Below are positions 33,277-42,838 of a stretch of DNA of 64,000 bases, piece by piece. Position numbers and translations under genes: made by a program. Source of the DNA: an uncultured Bacteroides sp. (GTDB lineage Bacteria > Bacteroidota > Bacteroidia > Bacteroidales > Bacteroidaceae); the NCBI GenBank assembly GCA_902492205.1, contig CABUKU010000007.1, forward strand, positions 62,001-126,000, written 5' to 3'. How positions within the stretch are numbered: position 1 is the first letter of the stretch; each line of letters opens with the position of its first letter. The notes beneath the pieces were generated by a model. That model was not told the origin of the DNA, did no database searches, and saw nothing but the letters and a program-made list of their open reading frames with translations.

Positions 33277-33301
33277 GACTATTTTCTGTTTTGTCAGTAC
33301 C

Positions 33302-33401
33302 AATTTAGCGTCCCACAATTATGAAACGATCGTCTCATAATTGTGGGACGTTCGTCTCATGGTTGTGGTACGATCGTCCCATATATGTGGGACGCTAAAT
33401 T
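33302..33401. repeat. 22-base periodic dyad array (locus B, 4 units)
   Basis: Units begin at 33309, 33331, 33353 and 33375, each 22 bases and each a dyad of the form CGTC(C/T)CA...TG(G/T)G(G/T)ACG. The array is closed on both sides by an inverted outer pair, AATTTAGCGTCCCA on the left and its complement on the right. It lies between the convergent channel and sigma-factor genes and may serve as a bidirectional terminator. Confidence 0.9.
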
Positions 33402-33432
33402 CGCCTTTTCATTTTGTGATTTATATCTTGTT

Positions 33433-34008
33433 CTAATTGAAAAAACTTCCTGTGAAGCATAAAAACAAAGGCAGGTAATCTTTTAAATCTTTCTTTAGAT
33501 GTTCAATAGACTTCTTCTTATACCTTTCAACAGTTTTGGTGGATATGCCCATTAACTCGGCTATTTCGATATTACTTTTTCCTTGCATGTAACTCATTAT
33601 ATAGACTTTTCTGCATTCTTCCGATACTTTTTCCAGGCTTTCCCTTAGTAGGCGTTGCAGTTCGGCAAGAGTATATACATTGTCACCGTCTTTATCGTAA
33701 GCTGGAGTTTTTGTCGTGTAGTCTTCAATGTACTTCTGTTCATAGCTTTGATGCGTTAAATAGTTGAGGCAACTATTCTTTGCGCATGCTTTCAGATAAT
33801 AAATAGCAGAATTATCCCATACTATCTCATTCCTTTTGTTCCATAAGGTGATGAAGACTTCCTGTACAATGTCTTCTCTTACGTGCCTGTCATCAATATA
33901 CCGTTTGCAATATAAACAAAGGGCAGGATAGTATCTTTTGAATAGGACCTTGAAAGCTCCCTCATTATTGTTTTGAACTATTTCCTGCAATAGAAATTCT
34001 GCTTCCAT
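33433..34008 (-). CDS. ECF RNA polymerase sigma factor
   Basis: 191 residues with region 2 (FKVLFKRYYPALCLYCKRYI...REDIVQEVFITLWNKRNEI) and region 4 (LPLF-terminated helix-turn-helix with NIEIAELMGISTKTVERYKKKS). This is the Bacteroides group of sigma-70 factors that work with FecR anti-sigma proteins next to SusC/SusD loci. It is divergent from the FecR gene at 34145. On a glycan signal passed by SusC's STN domain, FecR would release or activate it to transcribe the locus. Confidence 0.94.
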   Translation of the reverse strand: MEAEFLLQEIVQNNNEGAFKVLFKRYYPALCLYCKRYIDDRHVREDIVQEVFITLWNKRNEIVWDNSAIYYLKACAKNSCLNYLTHQSYEQKYIEDYTTKTPAYDKDGDNVYTLAELQRLLRESLEKVSEECRKVYIMSYMQGKSNIEIAELMGISTKTVERYKKKSIEHLKKDLKDYLPLFLCFTGSFFN

Positions 34009-34144
34009 TAGTTAAGGCTTATCTATTATTCGAGTGCCAAAGATACAGGAAAAAATAAAGTTTTGAAAAAAAATAGGAAAATGTTGTCTGTTTTGTAAAG
34101 CTCAACTGTGTATTATATAAAGACGGATAAAAAGAATCTGGTAA

Positions 34145-35179
34145 ATGGAGAATATCAAGAATAACATATCGAAGGAAAAACTATTTGATTATTGTAACGG
34201 TATTTGTACCGAAGATGATATAAACGAGATAGAAAAAGCATTGTCTCAATCAGAGGAATTACGTGCGGAGGTGGATAATATTCGTATTGTATTGGCACTC
34301 GATACAGATATTAGAGAATATCAGGCTATTGACACGGATTCAGCTTTTGAAGAGGTTTGGGGTAAGGTAGATAAGAGGAAACATTCTTTCCGTATTGATT
34401 CTCTGATGAGATATGCTGCAATTCTTTCCATTCCATTACTTATATCCACTATGGTGTTTGGCTATTTGTATTTTAGTGGAAGTGAAAAAGATTCTATGGC
34501 CTATGCCGAAGTGTTTACATCACCCGGAACTATTACCAGATATGAGTTGCCCGATAAGACCGTAGTATGGTTGAACTCGGATAGTAAATTGCGTTATCCT
34601 TCTCGTTTTGATTCTGCCGAAAGGGAAGTTTATTTGGAAGGAGAAGCGTATTTTGAAGTGCATGCCGATAAAAAGCATCCTTTTTATGTAAATATGAATA
34701 ATGGAATGAGAGTGTATGCCTATGGAACAAAGTTCAATGTAAATACCTATGATGAAGAAAATTATATTGAAACGGTTTTGGAAGAGGGCAAGTTAAATGT
34801 AATAGCTCCCGATAATGAAACGACTGTGGTGTTGTCGCCCAATGAAAGGCTTTTATATAATAAAGATACCCGTAACATGACTAAAGAAGAAGTCTATGTT
34901 TATGAGAAAATAGCTTGGAAAGATGGCAAGTTAATCTTCAGGAACACAACGTTGGAAGATATTCTGGACAGATTGGAGAAGGCTTATAATGTGGAGATAA
35001 CTCTTGATAATAAATCAAATAAAGAGTATCGTTATAGGGCAACATTTACGAATGAATCTATTACACAAATATTCGATTACCTGAGCAAATCTATCAGGAT
35101 GAAATGGGAAATAGAAGAGCCTGTCCAAAAAGATGATTCATCTTTTACACGAAAGCGAATACATGTAACTTTATATTAG
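34145..35179 (+). CDS. FecR-family anti-sigma factor
   Basis: 344 residues: a cytoplasmic N-terminal part that binds the sigma factor (1-85), one membrane helix (about 89-110), the periplasmic FecR domain (GTITRYELPDKTVVWLNSDSKL...) and a C-terminal DUF4974 domain (LEDILDRLEKAYNVEITL). The C-terminal domain contacts the STN domain of the transducing SusC-like receptor encoded next. The order sigma-FecR-SusC is the standard trans-envelope switch. Confidence 0.94.
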   Translation: MENIKNNISKEKLFDYCNGICTEDDINEIEKALSQSEELRAEVDNIRIVLALDTDIREYQAIDTDSAFEEVWGKVDKRKHSFRIDSLMRYAAILSIPLLISTMVFGYLYFSGSEKDSMAYAEVFTSPGTITRYELPDKTVVWLNSDSKLRYPSRFDSAEREVYLEGEAYFEVHADKKHPFYVNMNNGMRVYAYGTKFNVNTYDEENYIETVLEEGKLNVIAPDNETTVVLSPNERLLYNKDTRNMTKEEVYVYEKIAWKDGKLIFRNTTLEDILDRLEKAYNVEITLDNKSNKEYRYRATFTNESITQIFDYLSKSIRMKWEIEEPVQKDDSSFTRKRIHVTLY

Positions 35180-35239
35180 ATATTTATTAATACTTAAAAA
35201 CACAAACTGCCTATGAAGAACATTTAAGGACATGAAAAA

Positions 35240-35263
35240 GAGGAAGCCGGCCAGGGCCTCCTC
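35240..35263 (+). other. Hairpin between fecR and susC genes
   Basis: GAGGAAGCC pairs with GGCCTCCTC around a short loop. There is no T-run directly after it, so it is not a simple terminator. It could lower read-through from the anti-sigma gene or protect the susC leader. Confidence 0.45.
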
Positions 35264-35363
35264 AAGTTAATTGAAATGATGATATCCGGGATGAGTCTTG
35301 CAAATTCTTCCGAATATCGGAACCAAGTTTATTAAAAATAAAACTTTAGTTAACCGCAAATTT

Positions 35364-38300
35364 ATGAAAAAAAATCATCAATTTATTGCATTAAACCCAT
35401 TTTGTGCTTTAAATCTTAAACTCTCTTTAGCTATGAAGATAAGTTTATTCTTGCTCTTTTTCGCCGTTTTCCAAATTCAGGCGGAGAACGGATATGCGCA
35501 AAAAGCAAAAGTCTCCGTTTCTCTTTCTAATGTTACTTTGGAACAAGTAATGGATCAGATAGAGAGAAATTCAGATTATGTATTTTTGTACAATGATAAA
35601 ACGATCAATAAGAATCGTGTCATATCTGTGAATGTAACCGAAACGAAAATATCAAAACTGTTGTCCCAGATATTTGCCGGTACAAATGTGAAATATACAG
35701 TAGTTGACAAACAGATTATATTGTCAACAGATAAGGTTAATCAATCATCTAATACTGTTAAGATTAAAGGTGTAGTTGTTGATTCGAAAGGTGATCCGTT
35801 GATTGGAGCCAATGTTTCTGTAAAAGGAACAACGAATGGAACAATTACCGATCTGGATGGTAATTTTGAATTGAATGTTGATAAAGGAAGTATTTTGACC
35901 ATTTCTTATGCAGGATATATTTCTGAAAGTAAAACAGTCAATAGCGGAGCTCCTTTGAGTATTACTTTGAATGAAGATAATGTACTTTTGGATGGGGTTG
36001 TCGTCACTGCTTTGGGTATAAAGCGTTCGGCTAAGTCTTTGACATATAATGTTCAGGAGTTGAAAGGAGCAGATCTTTCTACAGTGAAGGATGCAAGCTT
36101 TGTTAATAGTTTAGCGGGTAAAGTGGCCGGTGTTACTATTAACCAGAGTGCAAGTGGTATCGGTGGTTCAACTCGTGTTATTATGCGTGGTACGAAATCG
36201 TTATTCGGCGATAACAATGCATTGTATGTAATCGACGGTATCCCGGTTGCTAATATCAGAAGCGAACAGCCGGAAGGATTCTATGAAACTCCTGACGGAG
36301 GTGATAGTGATGGCATTTCCAATATTAACCCCGATGATATTGAAAGTATGTCAGTATTGACCGGTGCAGCGGCAGCAGCTTTGTATGGTGCACAGGGTGC
36401 TAATGGTGTTATACTTATTACTACAAAGAAAGGGAAAGAAGGTAAATTAAAAGTAAACTATTCTAATGATACTCAATTCTTAAGTCCTTTTGTTATGCCT
36501 AAGTTCCAGAACACTTATGGCTCGAAGGTTGGAAGTTATGAAAGCTGGGGAGATAAATTAGAGACTCCGACAGATTATGATCCTAAGGATTTCTTTCAAA
36601 CCGGATATACGGAAACAAATTCTCTCAGTCTTTCTGCAGGAACTGATAGAAATCAAACATATTTCTCTGCAGCTACAACAAATTCAAGAGGTATTATTCC
36701 AAATAACACATATAATCGATATAACTTTTCCGTAAGAAATACTACAGAACTAATCAAGGATAAGCTGACTTTAGATTTAAGTGCTTCATATATTATTTCA
36801 AACAATAATAACATGATGTCTCAAGGTCAGTTCCATAATCCGTTGGTTGCAGTTTATTTGTTCCCGAGAGGTGACGATATGAATAAGTATAAAACTTATG
36901 AACATTATAATAGCGAACGTAATTTCCCTACTCAATTCTGGCCTTATGGTGCCGGTGATATTCTTGGAATGGAGAATCCTTACTGGACTATCAACAGGGA
37001 AAACTTGGGAAATAACAAACAGCGTTACATGTATACGGGAAGCCTTAGATATAAGATTCTTGATTGGTTGAATGTGACAGGACGTATTCGCGTAGATAAC
37101 AGCGAAGATTTATACCAGAGAAAGATCAGTGCTTCTTCAAGTTTATTGTTTGCTTCTGAAAATGGTAATTATATGAAGCAAAGAACACAGTACAAGAATA
37201 CTTATGGTGATGCAATCTTGAATATAGACAAACGTTTTAAGAATTTCGGTATTGTCGCTAATCTTGGTGGCAGTTTCGCTGATGCAGTAATGGATGTAAC
37301 AGGTTATGAAGGACACTTGCTGAAAGTTGCTAATTTATTTACGTTTGCTAATATCGACACAACTCATCCCGAAACAAGAGCAATAGAAAATGGTTATCAT
37401 GATAATAACCAAGCTGTATTTGGCACATTCCAGTTAAGTTATAAGAGTATGTTATTCTTGGACGTAACAGGTCGTAATGACTGGTACTCATCTTTGGCAG
37501 GAACAGCGCATGAGAAATCTGGTTTCTTCTATCCGTCAGTAGGTTTGTCAGGTGTAGTTACTGAAATGGTCGATTTGTCAAAAGCATATATTTCATTCTT
37601 GAAAGTAAGAGCTTCATATAGTGAAGTAGGTAATGCTCCTCAGCGTTTCATCACTACTCCGACTTTTGGCATTAAGAACGGTGTGGTAGAAACATTACCT
37701 TCGGTTCCGGCAGATTTTTTGAAACCTGAAAGAACAAAAGCATTCGAAGTTGGTGCGAATATCCGTTTATTGAATGATAAGATTAATTTGGATGTTACTT
37801 ATTATAACTCGAATACATACAATCAGCTCTTTACTTTTGCAATGAATCCGAGCTCCGGTTTGAAGAACTATCATATCAATGGAGGTAAAGTAAGTAACTG
37901 GGGTATTGAAGCGAGCATAGGTTACAAACAAGACTTAGGTCCGGTAAATTGGCATTCTAATCTAACATTTACATTAAATAGAAATAAAATTAAGGAACTG
38001 ATTCCGGAAAACTTTACTACTCCAACCGGTGAGACTGCTTCTTTTACGGAATTAAGACCATTTGGTTCGGTAGGTACATATACTATGATATTGAAAGAAG
38101 GCGGTACGATGAATGACATTTATGTATCCGGTCTTCTGACAGATGAACATGGAAATATTAAAGTAAGTCCGTTGGATGGTTCGGTTCAGGCAGATCCTGA
38201 TAAATGGATAAAGGCAGGGAGCGCCGCTCCACGTTTCAACTATGGTTGGAATAATACATTCTCTTATAAAGGGTTTAATCTTGGCGTATTGATTGATGCT

Positions 38301-38726
38301 CGTATCGGAGGTATTGGTGTATCGGCAACTCAGGCATTAATGGATAGGTTCGGTGTGTCTAAAGCATCTGCTGATGCACGTGATAACGGTGGCATAGAAA
38401 TTCATGGTGGTAAGGTTGATGCAGAGAAATATTATGCTGTAACTGGTGGTGGCAACACGGGTGTGTTATCCCAGTATGTTTACAGTGCTACCAACGTTCG
38501 TTTAAGAGAAGCATCATTGGGATATACTTTCCCTGGCAAGTGGTTTAATGATAAGATAGATAATCTTTCATTGTCCCTTATCGGTAGAAACCTGTTTATG
38601 TTCTACAATAAAGCACCTTTCGATCCGGAATTGGCATCTTCAACAAGTACTTATTATCAAGGTATCGACTACTTTATGCAGCCTAGCTTGAGAAGTATTG
38701 GTTTTAGTGTGAAAGTGCAATTTTAA
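35364..38726 (+). CDS. SusC/RagA-family TonB-dependent receptor with STN domain
   Basis: Outer-membrane glycan importer of about 1120 residues from ATG 35364 (an upstream ATG at 35298 adds 22 residues without signal features). The signal peptide (SLFLLFFAVFQIQA, about residues 30-45) is followed by the STN signalling domain (VSVSLSNVTLEQVMDQIERNS), a carboxypeptidase-like domain (GVVVDSKGDPLIGANVSVKG), the plug (LDGVVVTALGIKRS) and a 22-strand barrel ending in an aromatic-type tail (GFSVKVQF). The STN domain marks it as a transducer for the FecR/sigma pair upstream. Confidence 0.95.
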   Translation: MKKNHQFIALNPFCALNLKLSLAMKISLFLLFFAVFQIQAENGYAQKAKVSVSLSNVTLEQVMDQIERNSDYVFLYNDKTINKNRVISVNVTETKISKLLSQIFAGTNVKYTVVDKQIILSTDKVNQSSNTVKIKGVVVDSKGDPLIGANVSVKGTTNGTITDLDGNFELNVDKGSILTISYAGYISESKTVNSGAPLSITLNEDNVLLDGVVVTALGIKRSAKSLTYNVQELKGADLSTVKDASFVNSLAGKVAGVTINQSASGIGGSTRVIMRGTKSLFGDNNALYVIDGIPVANIRSEQPEGFYETPDGGDSDGISNINPDDIESMSVLTGAAAAALYGAQGANGVILITTKKGKEGKLKVNYSNDTQFLSPFVMPKFQNTYGSKVGSYESWGDKLETPTDYDPKDFFQTGYTETNSLSLSAGTDRNQTYFSAATTNSRGIIPNNTYNRYNFSVRNTTELIKDKLTLDLSASYIISNNNNMMSQGQFHNPLVAVYLFPRGDDMNKYKTYEHYNSERNFPTQFWPYGAGDILGMENPYWTINRENLGNNKQRYMYTGSLRYKILDWLNVTGRIRVDNSEDLYQRKISASSSLLFASENGNYMKQRTQYKNTYGDAILNIDKRFKNFGIVANLGGSFADAVMDVTGYEGHLLKVANLFTFANIDTTHPETRAIENGYHDNNQAVFGTFQLSYKSMLFLDVTGRNDWYSSLAGTAHEKSGFFYPSVGLSGVVTEMVDLSKAYISFLKVRASYSEVGNAPQRFITTPTFGIKNGVVETLPSVPADFLKPERTKAFEVGANIRLLNDKINLDVTYYNSNTYNQLFTFAMNPSSGLKNYHINGGKVSNWGIEASIGYKQDLGPVNWHSNLTFTLNRNKIKELIPENFTTPTGETASFTELRPFGSVGTYTMILKEGGTMNDIYVSGLLTDEHGNIKVSPLDGSVQADPDKWIKAGSAAPRFNYGWNNTFSYKGFNLGVLIDARIGGIGVSATQALMDRFGVSKASADARDNGGIEIHGGKVDAEKYYAVTGGGNTGVLSQYVYSATNVRLREASLGYTFPGKWFNDKIDNLSLSLIGRNLFMFYNKAPFDPELASSTSTYYQGIDYFMQPSLRSIGFSVKVQF

Positions 38727-38750
38727 TTAAACCTTAAATGATATTACTAT

Positions 38751-40343
38751 ATGAATAAGTATAAAAGATTAGTCAATATAAAACATGCAGGAAGTGCATT
38801 GATTGCTGCAACCTTTATGTTTGCTTCATGCACTGGCGATTATATGAATTTGAATACCAACCAATATGAAGTGACCGACGACATGTTGAATCACGATAAC
38901 TTGGGTATTGGAGGTTTTATATTACAGATGGAACAGGATGTGGTTCCTGTAAGTGATGTAGGAGCTAATGCTTATCAAAGAGCACAAAACCTGAGTGGAG
39001 ATACATTTTGTGGTTATATGGCTGCTATTGGAACATGGGGCTCTGCAAATAATGTGAACTATTATCTTCATTATTCGGATTGGAATGATGTATGTTTCTC
39101 AAATGGCTTTACTACTGTAATGGCGGGTTGGAAACAAGTTCGTGATAAAGCAGAAACCGAGAATCCTACTTCTTATGCATTAGCACAAGTTTTGAAAGTG
39201 GCGGGTATGCATCGAGTTGCCGATTCTTATGGTCCTATTCCTTATAAAGATTTTGGTAAGCTACTTTCTCCTTACAATTCTTTGGAAGATGTGTATACAA
39301 TGTTCTTTGAGGAATTGAATGGTGCAATCAACGTATTGAAAGAGTTTGTCGATAAAACTCCGGAAGCTCGTCCAATGAAGAAATATGATCTTGTCTACGA
39401 AGGCGATTATACCAAGTGGTTGAAATTTGCTAATTCATTGAAATTGAGATTGGCTATGCGCATAGCTTACGTGAAACCCGATTTGGCTGAACAATATGCA
39501 AAAGAAGCGATTGCCGGTGGAGTGATTACTGACAATACAGATAATGCAGCCCTTCATTCAAGTAACGGTATTGTTATTTCCCATCCTTTGAAAGTAATTT
39601 GGAACGGTATGACAGATACACGGATGGGCGCTTCTATCGAGTCTTATTTATTAGGATATAATGATGACCGCGCAACCAAATATTTTAGTCTGTCTTCACT
39701 TGGTGATGGAAAGAGCTTACATGGCGTTCGGAATGGTATCATTTTAGGAAATAAAGGCAATTATGTAAAAGCTTCATGTCCTAATATCCAAGAAACCACT
39801 CCTGTAATGTGGATGTCTGCTGCCGAAGTGTATTTCCTGAGAGCAGAAGCTGCTTTACGCTGGAAAACAGAATCCAACCCCAAAGATTTATATGAGCAAG
39901 GCATTAAGACTTCCTTTGCACAATGGGGAGCAACAGTGGGTGAATATTTGGCTGATGATACTTCTATTCCTGCTTCATATTCGGATGCAATCACCGGCAA
40001 TAACAATGTGGCATTTGGACCTTCTACTATAACTGTAAAGTGGGAAGAGTCTGATGGATTTGAAAAAAAATTGGAACGCATTATTACTCAGAAGTGGTTG
40101 GCTATATACCCCGATGGACAAGAAGCATGGTCGGAAATGCGTAGAACCGGATATCCGAAGATATTTGAATTAGTTAATGTAAGTGGAAGCAGTTCTTTGA
40201 AAAGAAATGAGATACCTTATCGTATTCCATTCCCTAAAACGGAATATGAGACTAATAAAGCCGAAGTTGAAAAAGGAGTCGCTCTGCTTGGAACTGGCGC
40301 CATTGATGAGGGTAATATTAAATTGTGGTGGGATAAGAAATAA
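38751..40343 (+). CDS. SusD/RagB-family glycan-binding lipoprotein
   Basis: 530 residues; FMFASCTGDY gives the lipoprotein cysteine, so it sits on the cell surface as lid of the SusC barrel. The helical TPR-like body fits the SusD-like_2 branch (AQVLKVAGMHRVADSYGPIPYKDFG is its most typical stretch). It starts 25 bases after SusC and its stop overlaps an in-frame ATG of the following gene. The ligand is presumably the glycan cut by the GH18 enzyme. Confidence 0.94.
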   Translation: MNKYKRLVNIKHAGSALIAATFMFASCTGDYMNLNTNQYEVTDDMLNHDNLGIGGFILQMEQDVVPVSDVGANAYQRAQNLSGDTFCGYMAAIGTWGSANNVNYYLHYSDWNDVCFSNGFTTVMAGWKQVRDKAETENPTSYALAQVLKVAGMHRVADSYGPIPYKDFGKLLSPYNSLEDVYTMFFEELNGAINVLKEFVDKTPEARPMKKYDLVYEGDYTKWLKFANSLKLRLAMRIAYVKPDLAEQYAKEAIAGGVITDNTDNAALHSSNGIVISHPLKVIWNGMTDTRMGASIESYLLGYNDDRATKYFSLSSLGDGKSLHGVRNGIILGNKGNYVKASCPNIQETTPVMWMSAAEVYFLRAEAALRWKTESNPKDLYEQGIKTSFAQWGATVGEYLADDTSIPASYSDAITGNNNVAFGPSTITVKWEESDGFEKKLERIITQKWLAIYPDGQEAWSEMRRTGYPKIFELVNVSGSSSLKRNEIPYRIPFPKTEYETNKAEVEKGVALLGTGAIDEGNIKLWWDKK

Positions 40344-40372
40344 TGAATTATCAATATTATAGAAATATTACG

Positions 40373-41395
40373 ATGAAGAATGTTATAAAACTAATTATAT
40401 TGTGTCTGGCTTTACCGTTTGCTTTCACTGCTTGTGAAAATCAAAATGAGCCAACTCCAAAAGAATTGCAACATCCTTTCGTTAAGACGGAAGAATATTT
40501 AGCAAACCTCAGAGCATATAAAAAGACAGATCATCAGGTCGCATTCGGTTGGTTCGGCTTATGGACGGCTGAAGGCTCTGCTATGTCAACAAGACTTGAT
40601 AATGTTCCCGATAGTATGGATATTATTTCTATTTGGGGCGACTGGCATAATTTATCTCCGGCTCAGATTGCCGATAAAGAGTATGTTCAGCAAGTGAAGG
40701 GAACCAAAGTTATTTTCACCACTTTTGCACATGAACTTCCAAAAGAGTTTTTGGTCGAAGATGAAGATGGAGACCTTGTTGCAACAGATGAAGGTATTTT
40801 GGTTTACGCAAAAGCTTTGGTTGACTCTGTAAATAAGTATAATTATGATGGACTTGACTTTGACTATGAACCGGGTTGGGGAGGTAAAGGGCATTTTATT
40901 GATCCGGATAATCTTGAAAGTACATCGCTAAGTACTGCTGGAAGGCATAATATGGAAGTCTTGGTAAGAGAGATCAGTAAATATTTGGGACCCAAATCAG
41001 GAACCGGGAAGTTATTTGTTATTGATGGAGTTCCCGGAGCTTTAAATATGGGATTAGCAGAACTGTTTGATTATGGAATTGTACAATCATATAATAGCAG
41101 TGGAGATGGAGATCTTCAGGGACGTTTTAATGATGCTTATGCAGTAGGATGGAAACCGGAACAATACATCTTTACAGAAAATTTTGAAAGTTATGCATCT
41201 ACCGGTGGAAATCCTGATTATCGTGATAATTATGGTAACACTTGGCCTTCTTTAATTGGTATGGCAAGGTTTCATCCGACTCAAGGGAAGAAAGGTGGAG
41301 CGGGAACTTATCACATGGAAAATGAATATGTCCTTTCTCCGGATTATAAATATATGCGTCAGGCCATTCAGATTATGAATCCGGCAAATCAATAA
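40373..41395 (+). CDS. Glycoside hydrolase family 18 lipoprotein (endo-beta-N-acetylglucosaminidase-like)
   Basis: About 340 residues. FAFTAC is the lipobox, so the enzyme is probably surface exposed. The GH18 active-site motif DGxDxDxE is complete (DGLDFDYE, catalytic Glu166 from this start). The overall pattern resembles the Bacteroides N-glycan ENGases more than chitinases, with a FGWFGLWTAEGSA stretch near the start of the barrel. The start could also be ATG 40343, which overlaps the SusD stop and adds ten residues. It would release N-glycans by cutting the chitobiose core. No mannosidase or other exo-enzyme is encoded nearby. Confidence 0.88.
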   Translation: MKNVIKLIILCLALPFAFTACENQNEPTPKELQHPFVKTEEYLANLRAYKKTDHQVAFGWFGLWTAEGSAMSTRLDNVPDSMDIISIWGDWHNLSPAQIADKEYVQQVKGTKVIFTTFAHELPKEFLVEDEDGDLVATDEGILVYAKALVDSVNKYNYDGLDFDYEPGWGGKGHFIDPDNLESTSLSTAGRHNMEVLVREISKYLGPKSGTGKLFVIDGVPGALNMGLAELFDYGIVQSYNSSGDGDLQGRFNDAYAVGWKPEQYIFTENFESYASTGGNPDYRDNYGNTWPSLIGMARFHPTQGKKGGAGTYHMENEYVLSPDYKYMRQAIQIMNPANQ

Positions 41396-41407
41396 TAATA
41401 ACTACAG

Positions 41408-42808
41408 ATGAATTATATTATGAGAAAATTAAAAATAAAACATCTATATATCGTAGGCTTAATTTGTGTGACATGTAATCTGTTGACTTCTTGTTCGGAA
41501 GACGAACTTTACTCAAAAGATCAGCGGGTATATGTAAACAGTGGTATTAATGGTGTATTGTCTTTTCATTTGGTTGATAGTCCTGAAGGTATCATTAAAA
41601 GGACATTAGGCTTTCCGGTAGTGAGTTCCAGAGAATTGGCTGTTGATGCCGACATTTCTTTTAAGGTAGATGAAAGTTTGTTGGAAAGTTATAATGACAG
41701 GAATAGTACGGAATATAAAATTCTTCCGCCTAATTGCTATGATGCAAAGAATTTGATTGTAAAGATGAAACAAGGGGAATTTTCCTCTCAAGATTCGGTG
41801 AAAATTGAAATAACAAAACCCGAAGAAGTGGAATTTGATGAAGAATATTTGTTACCACTCACTATTTCAAACCTGTCAACGGATGATAAGGGAGTTCAAA
41901 TCAGTGAGAATTTGCATACTATTTATCTTAAAATAGATAAAAGATATAATAGTATCGGAAGAGATGTATCAATGACTATGATCGATTCGCCTATAGGTAT
42001 CCTTAAAAATGTGTTTGATTTTCCGGTTATCAGTTCCGAAGTATTTGAAGCTGATGCTGTTATTTCTTTTGAAACAGATGAAAGTTTAGTTGAAAGTTAT
42101 AATACAGTTCATAAGACAAATTATAAACCTCTTCAGTCTTCTTGTTTTGCTTTGAGGAACTTTACAGTAAATATGAAACAGGGAGAAGCGACTACGCAAG
42201 ATTTGGTTGAGGTTGAAATAACAAAACCGGAGGCGTTAGAACTGAGCGAGACTTATTTGCTACCTTTTGTCATTTCAAAAGTGATGGTAGGCGGTAGCGA
42301 AGTTCAGGCTGATGTGGATAAGAATATTATTTATCTTAAAATTGATAAGAAGTATATGACCTATAGTTCCGATGCAATTCCTGATGCCGAGTTAATGGAT
42401 ACTGAAGATTGGAGCATAGAATCTTCTGCCAGAATTTATGAGGGCAACGTTAATAATTTGCTCGATAATAATCCGGCTACTTATTGGTTTGTATCTTCAG
42501 CTGCTCCAGTTGTAAATCTCGATATTAAAACAGAGCAAGTTATTAATGGATTCTCATTCTGTCCTTATTATGGGACATTCTCAGCTTCAACTTACAGTGC
42601 AAAGTCTGTTACTATAAGTATAAGTAAAGACGGAATTACTTATGAAGAAATCGTTACTGCTGCAAGTTTAAAAGCGGCTGGTAATGCAAGTAATCCGGCA
42701 TTTAACTATGTTAGCTTGTATACTCCGGTCAAGGCTCGTTACCTACGTTTTAATTTCACAAATCCAGCCGGTTATACTGGTACTAACTTGATTAATTTGT
42801 ATAAATAG
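41408..42808 (+). CDS. Surface lipoprotein with two DUF1735 domains and a discoidin-like domain
   Basis: 466 residues. NLLTSCSEDE gives a lipoprotein signal. Two repeats of a DUF1735 (BT_3987-type) beta-sandwich occupy about residues 45-165 and 185-305; each has a SFKVDESLLESYN or SFETDESLVESYN strand and a MKQGE turn. A C-terminal F5/8 type C (discoidin) domain follows (WSIESSARIYEGNVNNLLDNNPATYWF). This is the usual build of a surface glycan-binding protein. A second in-frame ATG at 41420 is a possible start. Confidence 0.85.
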   Translation: MNYIMRKLKIKHLYIVGLICVTCNLLTSCSEDELYSKDQRVYVNSGINGVLSFHLVDSPEGIIKRTLGFPVVSSRELAVDADISFKVDESLLESYNDRNSTEYKILPPNCYDAKNLIVKMKQGEFSSQDSVKIEITKPEEVEFDEEYLLPLTISNLSTDDKGVQISENLHTIYLKIDKRYNSIGRDVSMTMIDSPIGILKNVFDFPVISSEVFEADAVISFETDESLVESYNTVHKTNYKPLQSSCFALRNFTVNMKQGEATTQDLVEVEITKPEALELSETYLLPFVISKVMVGGSEVQADVDKNIIYLKIDKKYMTYSSDAIPDAELMDTEDWSIESSARIYEGNVNNLLDNNPATYWFVSSAAPVVNLDIKTEQVINGFSFCPYYGTFSASTYSAKSVTISISKDGITYEEIVTAASLKAAGNASNPAFNYVSLYTPVKARYLRFNFTNPAGYTGTNLINLYK

Positions 42809-42838
42809 TATAATTATTTAATCACTAAATTTAGAATA

